64,000 nucleotides of DNA, taken from Selenomonas sp. Its GTDB lineage: Bacteria > Bacillota_C > Negativicutes > Selenomonadales > Selenomonadaceae. The notes beneath the pieces are model-generated. The model did not search any database, was not told the DNA's origin, and worked only from the letters and a program-made list of their open reading frames with translations. Of this stretch, positions 45,010 through 52,652 are shown piece by piece. Location: NCBI RefSeq assembly GCF_024699275.1, contig NZ_JAILPX010000020.1, forward strand, positions 1 to 64,000, written 5' to 3'. The position numbers and the translations under genes are program-made. Each line of letters begins with the position of its first letter. Within the stretch, counting starts at the first letter, position 1.

Positions 45010-46728
45010 ATGGAGCATGATACGTTAAATTGGCTTAATCTGGCTGATAAGTTTGCTAGTGATGGTGATCCGAAGGGCATGCGGGCCTGTGCGCGGGAAC
45101 TTTGGAATATTGATGCGGAAAGCATGGATGGAGCAGCGGTGATGGCAGAAGCAGCTCTCTATACCGGAGACCATGAGGAAGCCCATGCCTTACTGGATGA
45201 AATCCTGCGCAAAAAGCCACAGCATTTGCGGGGACGCTTGGTGGCGGCTGGCTTGGCTGCGGTGGAGTTTCGTCTGGAAGCAGAAATTTTGGAACTGAAT
45301 AAGCTGATTGATGAGCTGGAGCGCAAACTTTGGGCGCTGACTCCGGATGAACCCTATTATAAGATTGTCCTGTATCTTTTGCAGAAGGCAAGGGGCTGGC
45401 TGGCGGATGCCTATTATTTAGGAGCCCAGCCTGACAGGGCAGCAGCTCTTTTGCTGGCCTATAGCAAGAATGCAGCTACAGATGAGGAAAAGGCCGCTTC
45501 ATACAGCAAGTTTCTCTTTATGCGCAACTATCGGGAACTGGGGGCTTTGGAAGGCAAGGCACTGGCTGCAAAGTATGGCCCGCTGCTGGCTGCTACACCC
45601 TATCTCCATGAAAATGTACAGAAACTTCCCGAAAAGAAACTGCGTATCGGATATATTTCACCGGATTTCCGCCAGCATGCGGTGTCCAATTTTGTTGCAC
45701 CGCTATTGAAGCATTTTGATGGCAGACGTTTTAGTGTCTATGCATATTCTACGGGACCACGGGATGGTGTTACCAAGAGATTGATGGCTTCGCCAGTTAC
45801 CTGGCGGGATTTGCGAGGACGCAGTCCCCGGACAGCGGCGCGGTTGATTGCGGAAGATCAGATTGATATTTTGGTGGATTTGTCCGGTCATAGCAATAAC
45901 AACTGTTTGCCCATCATGGCCCTGCGGCCAGCTCCTGTGCAGGTGGCAGGGATTGGTTATATGAATACGACAGGGCTTTCCACGGTGGATTACTTCCTGT
46001 CGGATGAGGTGTGCCTGCCAACAGGAGATATGGCAGCTCAGGGCTTTACGGAAAAAATCCTGCGGCTGCCCCACTCTCATCTTTGTTATATGCCCGGAGC
46101 GGTTCGGGAAATCCCTTCTGCAGGGACGGAGGCGCCTTGCCTTAAAAATGGTTTTGTCACTTTTGGCTCCTTCAACAATCTGGCCAAGGTGACGGATGAA
46201 ACATTGCTTCTTTGGCGGGGAATCCTTGATCAGGTGCGCAGTTCCAAGTTGGTACTCAAGGGGAAGATTTGCAGTATTGACTCGGGCAAGGCCATCTTGC
46301 GGGAACGATTGAAGCGATTGAATTTTGATTTGTCTAAGGTAGAGATGCGCCCCTATAGTCCTGACTATATGGAACAATATCGGGATATCGATATCGCTTT
46401 GGATACCATGCCTTACAATGGCGGTTTGACCACCTGCGAAGCCTTGTTTATGGGCGTACCGGTAGTGAGCATTCGGGGCCGACGGCATGGTTCCCGCTTT
46501 GGGGCATCTATTCTGGTGAATGCCGGGGTCAAGGAGCTGGTCGTGGAAAATGACATCAATTATGTACGGCGGGCGGTACAGCTGGGCAACAGTCCGGAAT
46601 TGATTGGGGCGTATCATTCTGGGCTGCGGGCGAATCTTTTACAATCGCCGTTGATGGATGTCAAAATCTATATGCAGGAACTGGAAAGTGGATATTGCAA
46701 GATATGGCGAAATTTTTGCACAATATAA
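45010..46728 (+). CDS. TPR/GT41 O-GlcNAc transferase-like glycosyltransferase
   Basis: A 572-residue protein with an N-terminal helical TPR-like region (about 1-195) and a C-terminal GT41 catalytic domain (about 200-560). GT41 features are LRIGYISPDFRQHAVSNFV with the catalytic-region histidine, DILVDLSGHSNNN, APVQVAGIGYMNTTGL, TFGSFNNLAKVTDETL, and DTMPYNGGLTTCEALFMGVP, which binds the UDP-sugar. In several flagellated Bacillota, GT41 enzymes glycosylate flagellin on serine or threonine. I start at ATG 45010 with GGGAG 12 bases upstream. Last gene of the cassette, 71 bases after fliB. Confidence 0.88.
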   Translation: MEHDTLNWLNLADKFASDGDPKGMRACARELWNIDAESMDGAAVMAEAALYTGDHEEAHALLDEILRKKPQHLRGRLVAAGLAAVEFRLEAEILELNKLIDELERKLWALTPDEPYYKIVLYLLQKARGWLADAYYLGAQPDRAAALLLAYSKNAATDEEKAASYSKFLFMRNYRELGALEGKALAAKYGPLLAATPYLHENVQKLPEKKLRIGYISPDFRQHAVSNFVAPLLKHFDGRRFSVYAYSTGPRDGVTKRLMASPVTWRDLRGRSPRTAARLIAEDQIDILVDLSGHSNNNCLPIMALRPAPVQVAGIGYMNTTGLSTVDYFLSDEVCLPTGDMAAQGFTEKILRLPHSHLCYMPGAVREIPSAGTEAPCLKNGFVTFGSFNNLAKVTDETLLLWRGILDQVRSSKLVLKGKICSIDSGKAILRERLKRLNFDLSKVEMRPYSPDYMEQYRDIDIALDTMPYNGGLTTCEALFMGVPVVSIRGRRHGSRFGASILVNAGVKELVVENDINYVRRAVQLGNSPELIGAYHSGLRANLLQSPLMDVKIYMQELESGYCKIWRNFCTI

Positions 46729-46735
46729 AAAAAAC

Positions 46736-46764
46736 TTGCATTTTCAAAGCAGACAATATATAAT
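46736..46764 (+). promoter_or_regulatory. Strong sigma-A-type promoter before the zinc-ribbon gene
   Basis: TTGCAT (46736-46741), a 17-bp spacer and a perfect TATAAT (46759-46764). It leaves a leader of about 105 bases before the start codon at 46875. Confidence 0.75.
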
Positions 46765-46874
46765 ACTAAGTATGGACGTTCTTTTTCTCGGCGTAATCTA
46801 AGGAAAATCTAGGGGACTCAGGGATACAGGGAACATCTAAATATTATTTCTTTTTTAGGTAAGGGGATTATCGT

Positions 46875-47165
46875 ATGGCTTTTGAAGACAAAACACTGGT
46901 ATGCAAAGAATGTGGGAAAGAATTTACCTTCACCGCTGGTGAGCAGGAATTCTACGCTGAGAAGGGATTCGAGAATGAGCCAGCACGCTGCCGTGACTGC
47001 CGTGACAAGCGCCGTCGCAGCCGTGATGGTGGTGAAGCCCGTCAGATGTTCAAGGTTGTTTGCGCTGAATGTGGCAAAGAAACGGAAGTTCCGTTTGAAC
47101 CGAAGAACGATCGTCCGGTTTATTGTCGTGACTGCTTTAACAAAAAAAGAGGCGAAGCAATGTAA
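46875..47165 (+). CDS. Zinc-ribbon protein with two CxxC pairs per repeat
   Basis: A 96-residue protein built from two similar zinc ribbons, the CxxC-x17-CxxC pattern. Ribbon one: LVCKECGKEF then RCRDCRDKRR; ribbon two: VVCAECGKE then VYCRDCFNKKRG. Lysine and arginine runs after each pair suggest nucleic-acid binding. Small proteins of this type are widespread and abundant in Bacillota and Chloroflexi, but their function is not established. The strong promoter and AGGTAAGGGG ribosome site fit high expression. A terminator follows at 47223-47255. Confidence 0.87.
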   Translation: MAFEDKTLVCKECGKEFTFTAGEQEFYAEKGFENEPARCRDCRDKRRRSRDGGEARQMFKVVCAECGKETEVPFEPKNDRPVYCRDCFNKKRGEAM

Positions 47166-47175
47166 TCATTAGGAC

Positions 47176-47255
47176 TTGCAGTTTTTCTGTAGTGTGCTAT
47201 ACTTACATTGTGCGTGACGAGTGGAGTTTGAGCGAAACGCTCAAACTCCTTTTTG
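47176..47255 (+). promoter_or_regulatory. Promoter and terminator-like hairpin in the leader of the amino-acid binding-protein gene
   Basis: TTGCAG (47176), a 16-bp spacer and TATACT (47198) form a promoter candidate. About 20 bases downstream is a 12-bp perfect inverted repeat (GGAGTTTGAGCG, AAA loop, 47223-47249) and six T. The hairpin surely ends the zinc-ribbon transcript. If the promoter is active, it would also be an attenuator in the leader of the gene at 47292. Confidence 0.6.
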
Positions 47256-47291
47256 TTACACTGTAAAATAAAATGAGAGTGGGGTTTTTCT

Positions 47292-48077
47292 ATGAACATC
47301 AAAAAGGTTTTGTCGTTAGTGGCAGCAAGTGCGTTTGCCGTGTTTGCGCTGGCCGGCTGTGGTGGGGATAATGCAGCAGCGCCGGCAGGGGATAAGCAGG
47401 CGAAGGTTTTGAAAGTGGGCGCATCCATCGATTTTCCACCTTTTGAATTCCAGGATGAAGGGCAGAAGGAATATCAGGGATTTGATATGGACCTGATCCG
47501 TGCCATTGGCAAGGAAATGGGCCGTGAGGTGGAAATCCAGAATCTGGGTTTTGATGGTTTGATTCCCGCATTGCAGGGCAAGAGCATTGATGTCATTATT
47601 TCCGGAATGACCATCAATGATGAACGTAAACAAAATGTTCGCTTCTCGGACTCGTATTATCAGTCTGGTCTGACCATGGTGGTTCGGGAAGATGAGCAGA
47701 GCATCAAGAAGTTTGCGGATCTCAAGGGCAAGAAAGTGGCTGTACAGATTGGCACCACCAGTGCTGCTGAGGTTAAGAAGATTGAAGGAGTAGAAGTCAA
47801 GGAACTCAATACTCCGGCAGATTGCTTTATGGAACTCAAGGCTAAGGGCGTAGATGCCGTGGTTAATGATCGTCCGGTAAATGATTACTTCATCACCAAG
47901 AATGCTGCTCAAGGGGTGAAGGTACTGGAAGAGAGACTTACAGCAGAGGATTATGGTATTGCCATCAATAAGAATGATGAGGAGTTGCAGAAGGAAGTCA
48001 ATGCAGCCCTTAAAAAGCTTAAGGACAATGGCGAATACGATAAGATTTTCGCCAAGTGGTTCGGTGAGAAAAAATAA
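47292..48077 (+). CDS. Amino-acid ABC transporter substrate-binding lipoprotein
   Basis: A 261-residue type-3 solute-binding protein. It has a lipoprotein signal (lipobox LAGC, Cys22), a Gly/Ala linker, and the family motifs GASIDFPPFEF, GFDMDLIRAIGKEMG, GLIPALQGKSIDVIISGMTI and NGEYDKIFAKWFG. The binding pocket pattern suggests a polar or basic amino acid, for example glutamine or arginine. It is separated from the permease gene by a hairpin at 48083-48108, which would keep the binding protein in excess over the membrane parts. Confidence 0.92.
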   Translation: MNIKKVLSLVAASAFAVFALAGCGGDNAAAPAGDKQAKVLKVGASIDFPPFEFQDEGQKEYQGFDMDLIRAIGKEMGREVEIQNLGFDGLIPALQGKSIDVIISGMTINDERKQNVRFSDSYYQSGLTMVVREDEQSIKKFADLKGKKVAVQIGTTSAAEVKKIEGVEVKELNTPADCFMELKAKGVDAVVNDRPVNDYFITKNAAQGVKVLEERLTAEDYGIAINKNDEELQKEVNAALKKLKDNGEYDKIFAKWFGEKK

Positions 48078-48082
48078 AACCT

Positions 48083-48108
48083 ATGACCTTCCCTATGGGG
48101 AAGGTCAT
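48083..48108 (+). terminator. Partial terminator between binding protein and permease genes
   Basis: An 11-bp perfect inverted repeat (ATGACCTTCCC / GGGAAGGTCAT) with a 4-base loop, then TT and an A/T-rich stretch. Placed where such operons usually attenuate transcription. Confidence 0.6.
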
Positions 48109-48184
48109 TTACATATTGACACCTAAAATTTATTGTTCTATAATTATACATGTTTTATGAATAAATATAAGTAAGGTGAAGGGT

Positions 48185-48850
48185 ATGGATTTTAATTTTG
48201 ATTTGGTTGTTCAGTCCTTTCCGCTGCTCCTGTTAGGAGCAGGGATTACCATCAAGATAACGGCGTTGTCGGTGGCACTGGGGATACTTATCGGACTCTT
48301 TATGGGCATTGCCCGTATTGGTCGTATAAAGATCTTTCGCTGGTTGGCAGCGGTGTATGTTGATTTTTTTCGCGGAACTCCGCTACTCATTCAAATATTC
48401 CTGGTTTACTTTGCCCTGCCCCTGCTGACAGGGCAAAGAAGCGATCCTTATGTAGCGGCTATCAGCGCTTGTGGCTTGAATTCCGGTGCTTATGTGGCGG
48501 AAATCTTTCGTTCCGGTATTCAATCCATTGATAAGGGACAGATGGAGGCAGGACGTTCCCTGGGCATGACCTGGGTACAGACCATGCGCTACATTGTGGT
48601 GCCTCAGGCCTTCAAGCGGGTTATTCCTCAGCTGGGCAACGAATTTATCGCGCTCCTGAAGGATTCCTCTTTGGTTTCGGTTATCGGTTTTGAGGAACTT
48701 ACCCGCCGGGGGCAGCTGATTATTGCCAAGACCTATGCGTCGGTGGAAATCTGGACCTGTGTGGCGATTATTTACCTGATTATGACGCTGACTATATCCC
48801 GCTTTGTGGCATTCTTGGAGTGGAGGTTTGCAAAAGATGATCGTCATTGA
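48185..48850 (+). CDS. Amino-acid ABC transporter permease
   Basis: A 221-residue inner-membrane permease of the polar amino-acid family (HisM/GlnP type), with five hydrophobic segments. The EAA loop reads [24 protein letters not shown] in the expected position near residues 122-145. [22 protein letters not shown] is also typical. ATG 48185 lies behind AAGGTGAAG; an in-frame GTG 9 bases upstream is within that site. It overlaps the ATPase gene by 14 bases. Confidence 0.93.
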   Translation: MDFNFDLVVQSFPLLLLGAGITIKITALSVALGILIGLFMGIARIGRIKIFRWLAAVYVDFFRGTPLLIQIFLVYFALPLLTGQRSDPYVAAISACGLNSGAYVAEIFRSGIQSIDKGQMEAGRSLGMTWVQTMRYIVVPQAFKRVIPQLGNEFIALLKDSSLVSVIGFEELTRRGQLIIAKTYASVEIWTCVAIIYLIMTLTISRFVAFLEWRFAKDDRH

Positions 48851-49556
48851 AAATTTACATAAGGCCTTTGGGACGGTGGAAGTCCTCAAGGGGGTCAATC
48901 TCCATATCAAACCACAGGAGGTAGTGGCCCTAATTGGTCCGTCTGGTTCGGGAAAAAGCACTCTGCTGCGTTGCATGAACTACCTGGAAGAGCCCACCAG
49001 CGGGAAGGTCATCGTGGCTGGAACACCGCTGGATGGGGAGGCGAACATTAACAAGGTCCGGGAAGAAGTCGGCATGGTTTTCCAGCGGTTCAATTTATTT
49101 CCCCATATGACGGCCCTGGAGAATATTATGCTGGCACCGATTAAGGTGAAAAAGCTTAGCCGGGAGGCAGCAAAAGCGAAGGCAGAAGAGCTTTTAGCCC
49201 GGGTGGGGCTTGCCGATAAGGCGGACAATTATCCCAGCCAGCTTTCCGGTGGGCAGCAGCAGCGGGTAGCCATTGCTAGGGCGTTGGCCATGGAGCCCAA
49301 AGTCATGCTTTTTGATGAACCTACTTCGGCGCTGGACCCGGAAATGGTGGGGGAAGTACTAGACGTTATGCGGAGTTTGGCCAAGGAGGGCATGACTATG
49401 GCCATTGTGACCCATGAAATGGGTTTTGCCCGGGAAGTGGCCGATCGGGTGCTCTTCATTGATGGTGGTGGTATCCTGGAGCAGGGTACACCGGCGGAAT
49501 TATTTGAACATCCTCAGCAGGAACGTACGCAGAATTTCCTCTCCAAAGTGCTATAA
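48837..49556 (+). CDS. Amino-acid ABC transporter ATP-binding protein
   Basis: A 239-residue ATPase of the GlnQ/HisP type completing the importer encoded upstream. Walker A is GPSGSGKST, then [21 protein letters not shown] as the Q-loop, signature LSGGQQQR, Walker [21 protein letters not shown] and a [18 protein letters not shown]-loop. The ATG at 48837 lies 10 bases after GGAGG within the end of the permease gene. The longer upstream reading has no similarity. Confidence 0.95.
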   Translation: MIVIENLHKAFGTVEVLKGVNLHIKPQEVVALIGPSGSGKSTLLRCMNYLEEPTSGKVIVAGTPLDGEANINKVREEVGMVFQRFNLFPHMTALENIMLAPIKVKKLSREAAKAKAEELLARVGLADKADNYPSQLSGGQQQRVAIARALAMEPKVMLFDEPTSALDPEMVGEVLDVMRSLAKEGMTMAIVTHEMGFAREVADRVLFIDGGGILEQGTPAELFEHPQQERTQNFLSKVL

Positions 49557-49590
49557 AAAAAATATAACTGTATACACATATAAGAAAAGA

Positions 49591-49619
49591 TTGACAATTC
49601 AATAACTAACAATTATAAT
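49591..49619 (+). promoter_or_regulatory. Consensus promoter of the cold-shock gene
   Basis: A perfect TTGACA (49591-49596), 17-bp spacer and perfect TATAAT (49614-49619). The predicted leader is about 53 bases, and A/T-rich at the start. Confidence 0.9.
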
Positions 49620-49678
49620 TGTATTTGGGTTGCCAGAGAATTATAGGCAGCAGGTTTTTAGCAACAGGAGGAATCTCA

Positions 49679-49879
49679 ATGGTCGGTAAAGTTAAATGGT
49701 TCAGCGCTGAAAAAGGTTATGGCTTCATTGCCCGCGAGGATGGGGACGATGTATTCGTACATTTTTCCGCTATCAATGATGAAGGCTTCAAGACGCTGAA
49801 CGAGGGTCAGGAAGTTGAATTTGACATTGTGGAAGGTGCCCGTGGGCCCCAGGCTTCCAATGTCAGCAAAACGGCATAA
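49679..49879 (+). CDS. Cold-shock domain protein
   Basis: A 66-residue single-domain cold-shock protein, an RNA chaperone. RNP1 is KGYGFIARE and RNP2 is VFVHFSAIN, both intact, after the N-terminal GKVKWFSAE. The ATG lies behind AGGAGG. The longer upstream frame is leader sequence. The consensus promoter suggests high expression; a terminator follows directly. Confidence 0.96.
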   Translation: MVGKVKWFSAEKGYGFIAREDGDDVFVHFSAINDEGFKTLNEGQEVEFDIVEGARGPQASNVSKTA

Positions 49880-49900
49880 TTTTTTTATATCGTGCATCGA

Positions 49901-49926
49901 GTCTCTCCCCATAAGGGGAGGGGCTT
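49901..49926 (+). terminator. Terminator of the cold-shock gene
   Basis: A G/C-rich hairpin (CTCTCCCC, ATAA loop, GGGGAGGG with one G-U pair) followed by TTTTTA. Confidence 0.85.
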
Positions 49927-50051
49927 TTTATTTTCTTTGTCTAGAAAAGAAGGGTTTTACATACAGGCGGCGAATACTAAAAATATAAACCCACAGAGTT
50001 GCTATAATCTGCAAGCAAAGTCTTGCGGCAATAAGAAAGGGGATGTGTCAT

Positions 50052-50594
50052 ATGGCAACATTCACTGTTAGAGGAAAGAACATCGAGATTACTCCTTCCC
50101 TGCGCGAATATGTGGAGAAGCGCGTAGGTAAAGTCACCAAGTACTTTGAAAAAGTCGGTGAGATTACGGTTCTGTTGACCGTATCGAAGGGACGTCACAT
50201 CGTCGAGGTTACCGTTCCTGTGCAAAATGGTATTTTGCTTCGCGGCGAAGAGGCCACGATGGATATGTACACGTCAATTGACTTAGTGGTGGAAAAATTG
50301 GAGCGCCAGATTCATAAACAGAAGACGAAACTGGCTCGCCGTTTCCGGGGAGGCGGTTTCAAGGCAGAAGCCCTCAAGACACCTCCGGTGGAAGGTCTTG
50401 CAGATGATGAGGAATATCAGGTTGTAAAGACCAAGCGTTTTGTGGTAAAACCCATGGATGTACAGGAGGCCATTATGCAGATGAATCTCCTGAATCATAA
50501 TTTCTTTGTCTTCCGCAATGCTGAGACAGAGGATGTTCAGGTAGTGTACAAACGCACTGATGGCAACTATGGCCTGATTGAATCCGGACAGTAA
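50052..50594 (+). CDS. hpf: Long-form ribosome hibernation promoting factor
   Basis: A 180-residue HPF/RaiA-family protein that pairs 70S ribosomes into inactive 100S dimers. The N-terminal domain (about 1-100) begins FTVRGKNIEITPSLREYVEK, and the C-terminal dimerisation domain (about 122-178) has KRFVVKPMDVQEAIMQMNLL and FFVFRNAETEDVQVVYKRTDG, which marks the long form. ATG 50052 lies nine bases after AAAGGGG. It is followed by a strong terminator. Confidence 0.95.
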   Translation: MATFTVRGKNIEITPSLREYVEKRVGKVTKYFEKVGEITVLLTVSKGRHIVEVTVPVQNGILLRGEEATMDMYTSIDLVVEKLERQIHKQKTKLARRFRGGGFKAEALKTPPVEGLADDEEYQVVKTKRFVVKPMDVQEAIMQMNLLNHNFFVFRNAETEDVQVVYKRTDGNYGLIESGQ

Positions 50595-50614
50595 GAGATT
50601 AATCGCAGACAATG

Positions 50615-50640
50615 CCTCTCCCTTGGGGGAGAGGTTTTTT
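50615..50640 (+). terminator. Terminator of hpf
   Basis: An 8-bp perfect inverted repeat (CCTCTCCC / GGGAGAGG) with a short loop, followed by six T. Confidence 0.88.
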
Positions 50641-50859
50641 ATTGCTATTAATTGTTATTCGAATTTTTCTATAAGTAAAAGGATTTCTTAAGTTCGTGTA
50701 GAAATAAAACTTCATGGAAGGGCATTCGGTATAAAGGAAGCGTGATGGAGCAAGAGTGGGCATTGAGAAAACTTGTTCCTGGGAGATGACGCAGGAGGCG
50801 GTAGGAAAGTTTACGATTGGGTCGATGGGCATTATGAAAATAGGGAGGAGAGAGGGATC

Positions 50860-52590
50860 ATGAATTTTATCAAACATATAAAAGTGGCACAGAAACTGGC
50901 CTTGATTGGCGTTTTGGCTTTTATTGCCACCGTAATTGTAGGGTTATTGGGTTATGTATCGTTAAAAACAGCCAAGGAAGATATGGATGTTCTCTATAAA
51001 GAACATACGATGAGTGTATTCTATTGTGCCCGGGTGCGGCATGATACCCGCTTGGCCCAGATACAGGCTTCTCTGCAGCCTTATACGGAAGATACCAGCA
51101 AACGGCAAGAACGCGTGACCAAATATAGGGAAAATATTGCCGAAGCAGAAGAATATATGCAGAAGTATGAAGCCTTGAATGCTAACGAACCCAATAAGGC
51201 AGCACTGGCGGCTGCAGTACGCCGGGATTTTGATCAGTTCAAAGTCAACAGTGCAAAGATGATGGATATGATGGTTACTGATGCCGATAGCCGTCATGCA
51301 GCTATGGAGTATTATGAAACGCAGGTAATGCCAGTTTCCGTGGATATGGGTAATGCGTTGGGAGAGGTACAGCAGCGCAATTTGAAGGATGCAGAAGCCG
51401 CCGTACAAAGCAGTGAAGAGGATATGAACGGGGCCATCCTCAAGATGACGGTGGCTTGTGTGGCGATTATTATCTGTTTGAGTTTGTTTATCATGTTCAT
51501 CACCAGGCAGATTACCGGTCCGCTGCAACTGGTTATCCGGGTCTGTGAGAAGCTTTCCCAAGGGGATTTCCGCACGGGCGGTCTTATTGGAGCCATAGAG
51601 CGGGGGGATGAATTTGGCCGTATGGAAGTAGCGGTTAGAGATATGCGCGTTACTGTAAATAACCTCATCAAGAAGGTCATCAGTTCTACCGAACAACTGG
51701 CAGCTTCTTCTCAGGAACTGACCGCGACAGCCCATCAGTCTGCATTGGCTTCTGAGCAGGTAGCCCAGCGTGTGACCAGTTCCGCTGGTGCTGTTATCGA
51801 ACAGCAGAAAGATGTAGAGGATGCTATGGAATCCATCGATAATACCATGCATTCCATTCACAATCTGAATGAGACAGCCAGTGATGTGACGGCCAATGTG
51901 GTGGAATCCCATAAGCAGGCGCAGGATGGCAGCGAGGCCATTGGCGATGCGGTGAAGAAGATTGTCAGTGTGGAGGAAATCGTCAATAGTTCCACTTCCA
52001 CAGTGGATAAGCTGGGACAGCGTTCGCAGGAGATTGGGCAAATCGTAGAGACGATTTCGGGGATTGCGGACCAGACCAATTTGTTGGCATTGAATGCTGC
52101 CATTGAGGCTGCTCGTGCTGGCGAGCATGGACGGGGCTTTGCTGTAGTGGCAGATGAAGTCCGGAAACTGGCAGAGGAATCCCAGAATGCTGCTAAACGC
52201 ATTACCGGGCTTATCAGCGACATTCAGAACGATACTACCCTGGCCGTTAACTCCATGCAGAAGGGCAATACCGCTGTCAAAGAAGGTACGGAATCGGTCA
52301 GTCAGCTCAAGGTTGCTTTTGATAAGATTCTGGAGGCTTCGGATGCTGTGGCCGATAAAGCCCATGGCATGAGCGGAGATTTGAATGTGGTTTCCAGTGA
52401 TACGGAAAATGTACGCAACCGCTCCAGCAAGATTTCGGAGAACAGCCGCCGGGTAGCTGCGGATATGGAAAGTGTTTCCGCTGCCGCGGAAGAACAATCT
52501 GCCGCTGCTGAGGAAATTGCATCCGCCAGCGAAGCTTTGGCCCAGTTGGCGCATGGCTTGCAGACCGCTGTAGGTGAGTTTAAGGTTTGA
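50860..52590 (+). CDS. Methyl-accepting chemotaxis protein with four-helix-bundle sensor
   Basis: A 576-residue chemoreceptor. It has a first membrane segment (about 12-33), an extracytoplasmic helical sensor of the 4HB_MCP type (about 35-190), a second membrane segment (about 195-217), HAMP (about 218-275) and the signalling domain with the tip [18 protein letters not shown] and [22 protein letters not shown] 50860 lies behind GGAGGAGAGAGGG. The C-terminus has no CheR/CheB docking pentapeptide. It is convergent with the permease-kinase operon, sharing one terminator. Confidence 0.94.
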   Translation: MNFIKHIKVAQKLALIGVLAFIATVIVGLLGYVSLKTAKEDMDVLYKEHTMSVFYCARVRHDTRLAQIQASLQPYTEDTSKRQERVTKYRENIAEAEEYMQKYEALNANEPNKAALAAAVRRDFDQFKVNSAKMMDMMVTDADSRHAAMEYYETQVMPVSVDMGNALGEVQQRNLKDAEAAVQSSEEDMNGAILKMTVACVAIIICLSLFIMFITRQITGPLQLVIRVCEKLSQGDFRTGGLIGAIERGDEFGRMEVAVRDMRVTVNNLIKKVISSTEQLAASSQELTATAHQSALASEQVAQRVTSSAGAVIEQQKDVEDAMESIDNTMHSIHNLNETASDVTANVVESHKQAQDGSEAIGDAVKKIVSVEEIVNSSTSTVDKLGQRSQEIGQIVETISGIADQTNLLALNAAIEAARAGEHGRGFAVVADEVRKLAEESQNAAKRITGLISDIQNDTTLAVNSMQKGNTAVKEGTESVSQLKVAFDKILEASDAVADKAHGMSGDLNVVSSDTENVRNRSSKISENSRRVAADMESVSAAAEEQSAAAEEIASASEALAQLAHGLQTAVGEFKV

Positions 52591-52602
52591 GTTTTATTCG
52601 TA

Positions 52603-52640
52603 AGAAAGGCGTTGGCTGCAGTTGCGACCAACGCCTTTCT
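52603..52640. terminator. Bidirectional terminator between chemoreceptor and permease-kinase operon
   Basis: A 13-bp perfect inverted repeat (AGAAAGGCGTTGG / CCAACGCCTTTCT) with a 12-base loop and T-rich flanks lies 12 bases from each convergent gene. Confidence 0.85.
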
Positions 52641-52652
52641 TGTTTTGTGATT

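Noticed and set aside
50962..52554. 530-codon minus-strand frame
   Set aside because: Antisense of the chemoreceptor gene, whose signalling domain is unmistakable.
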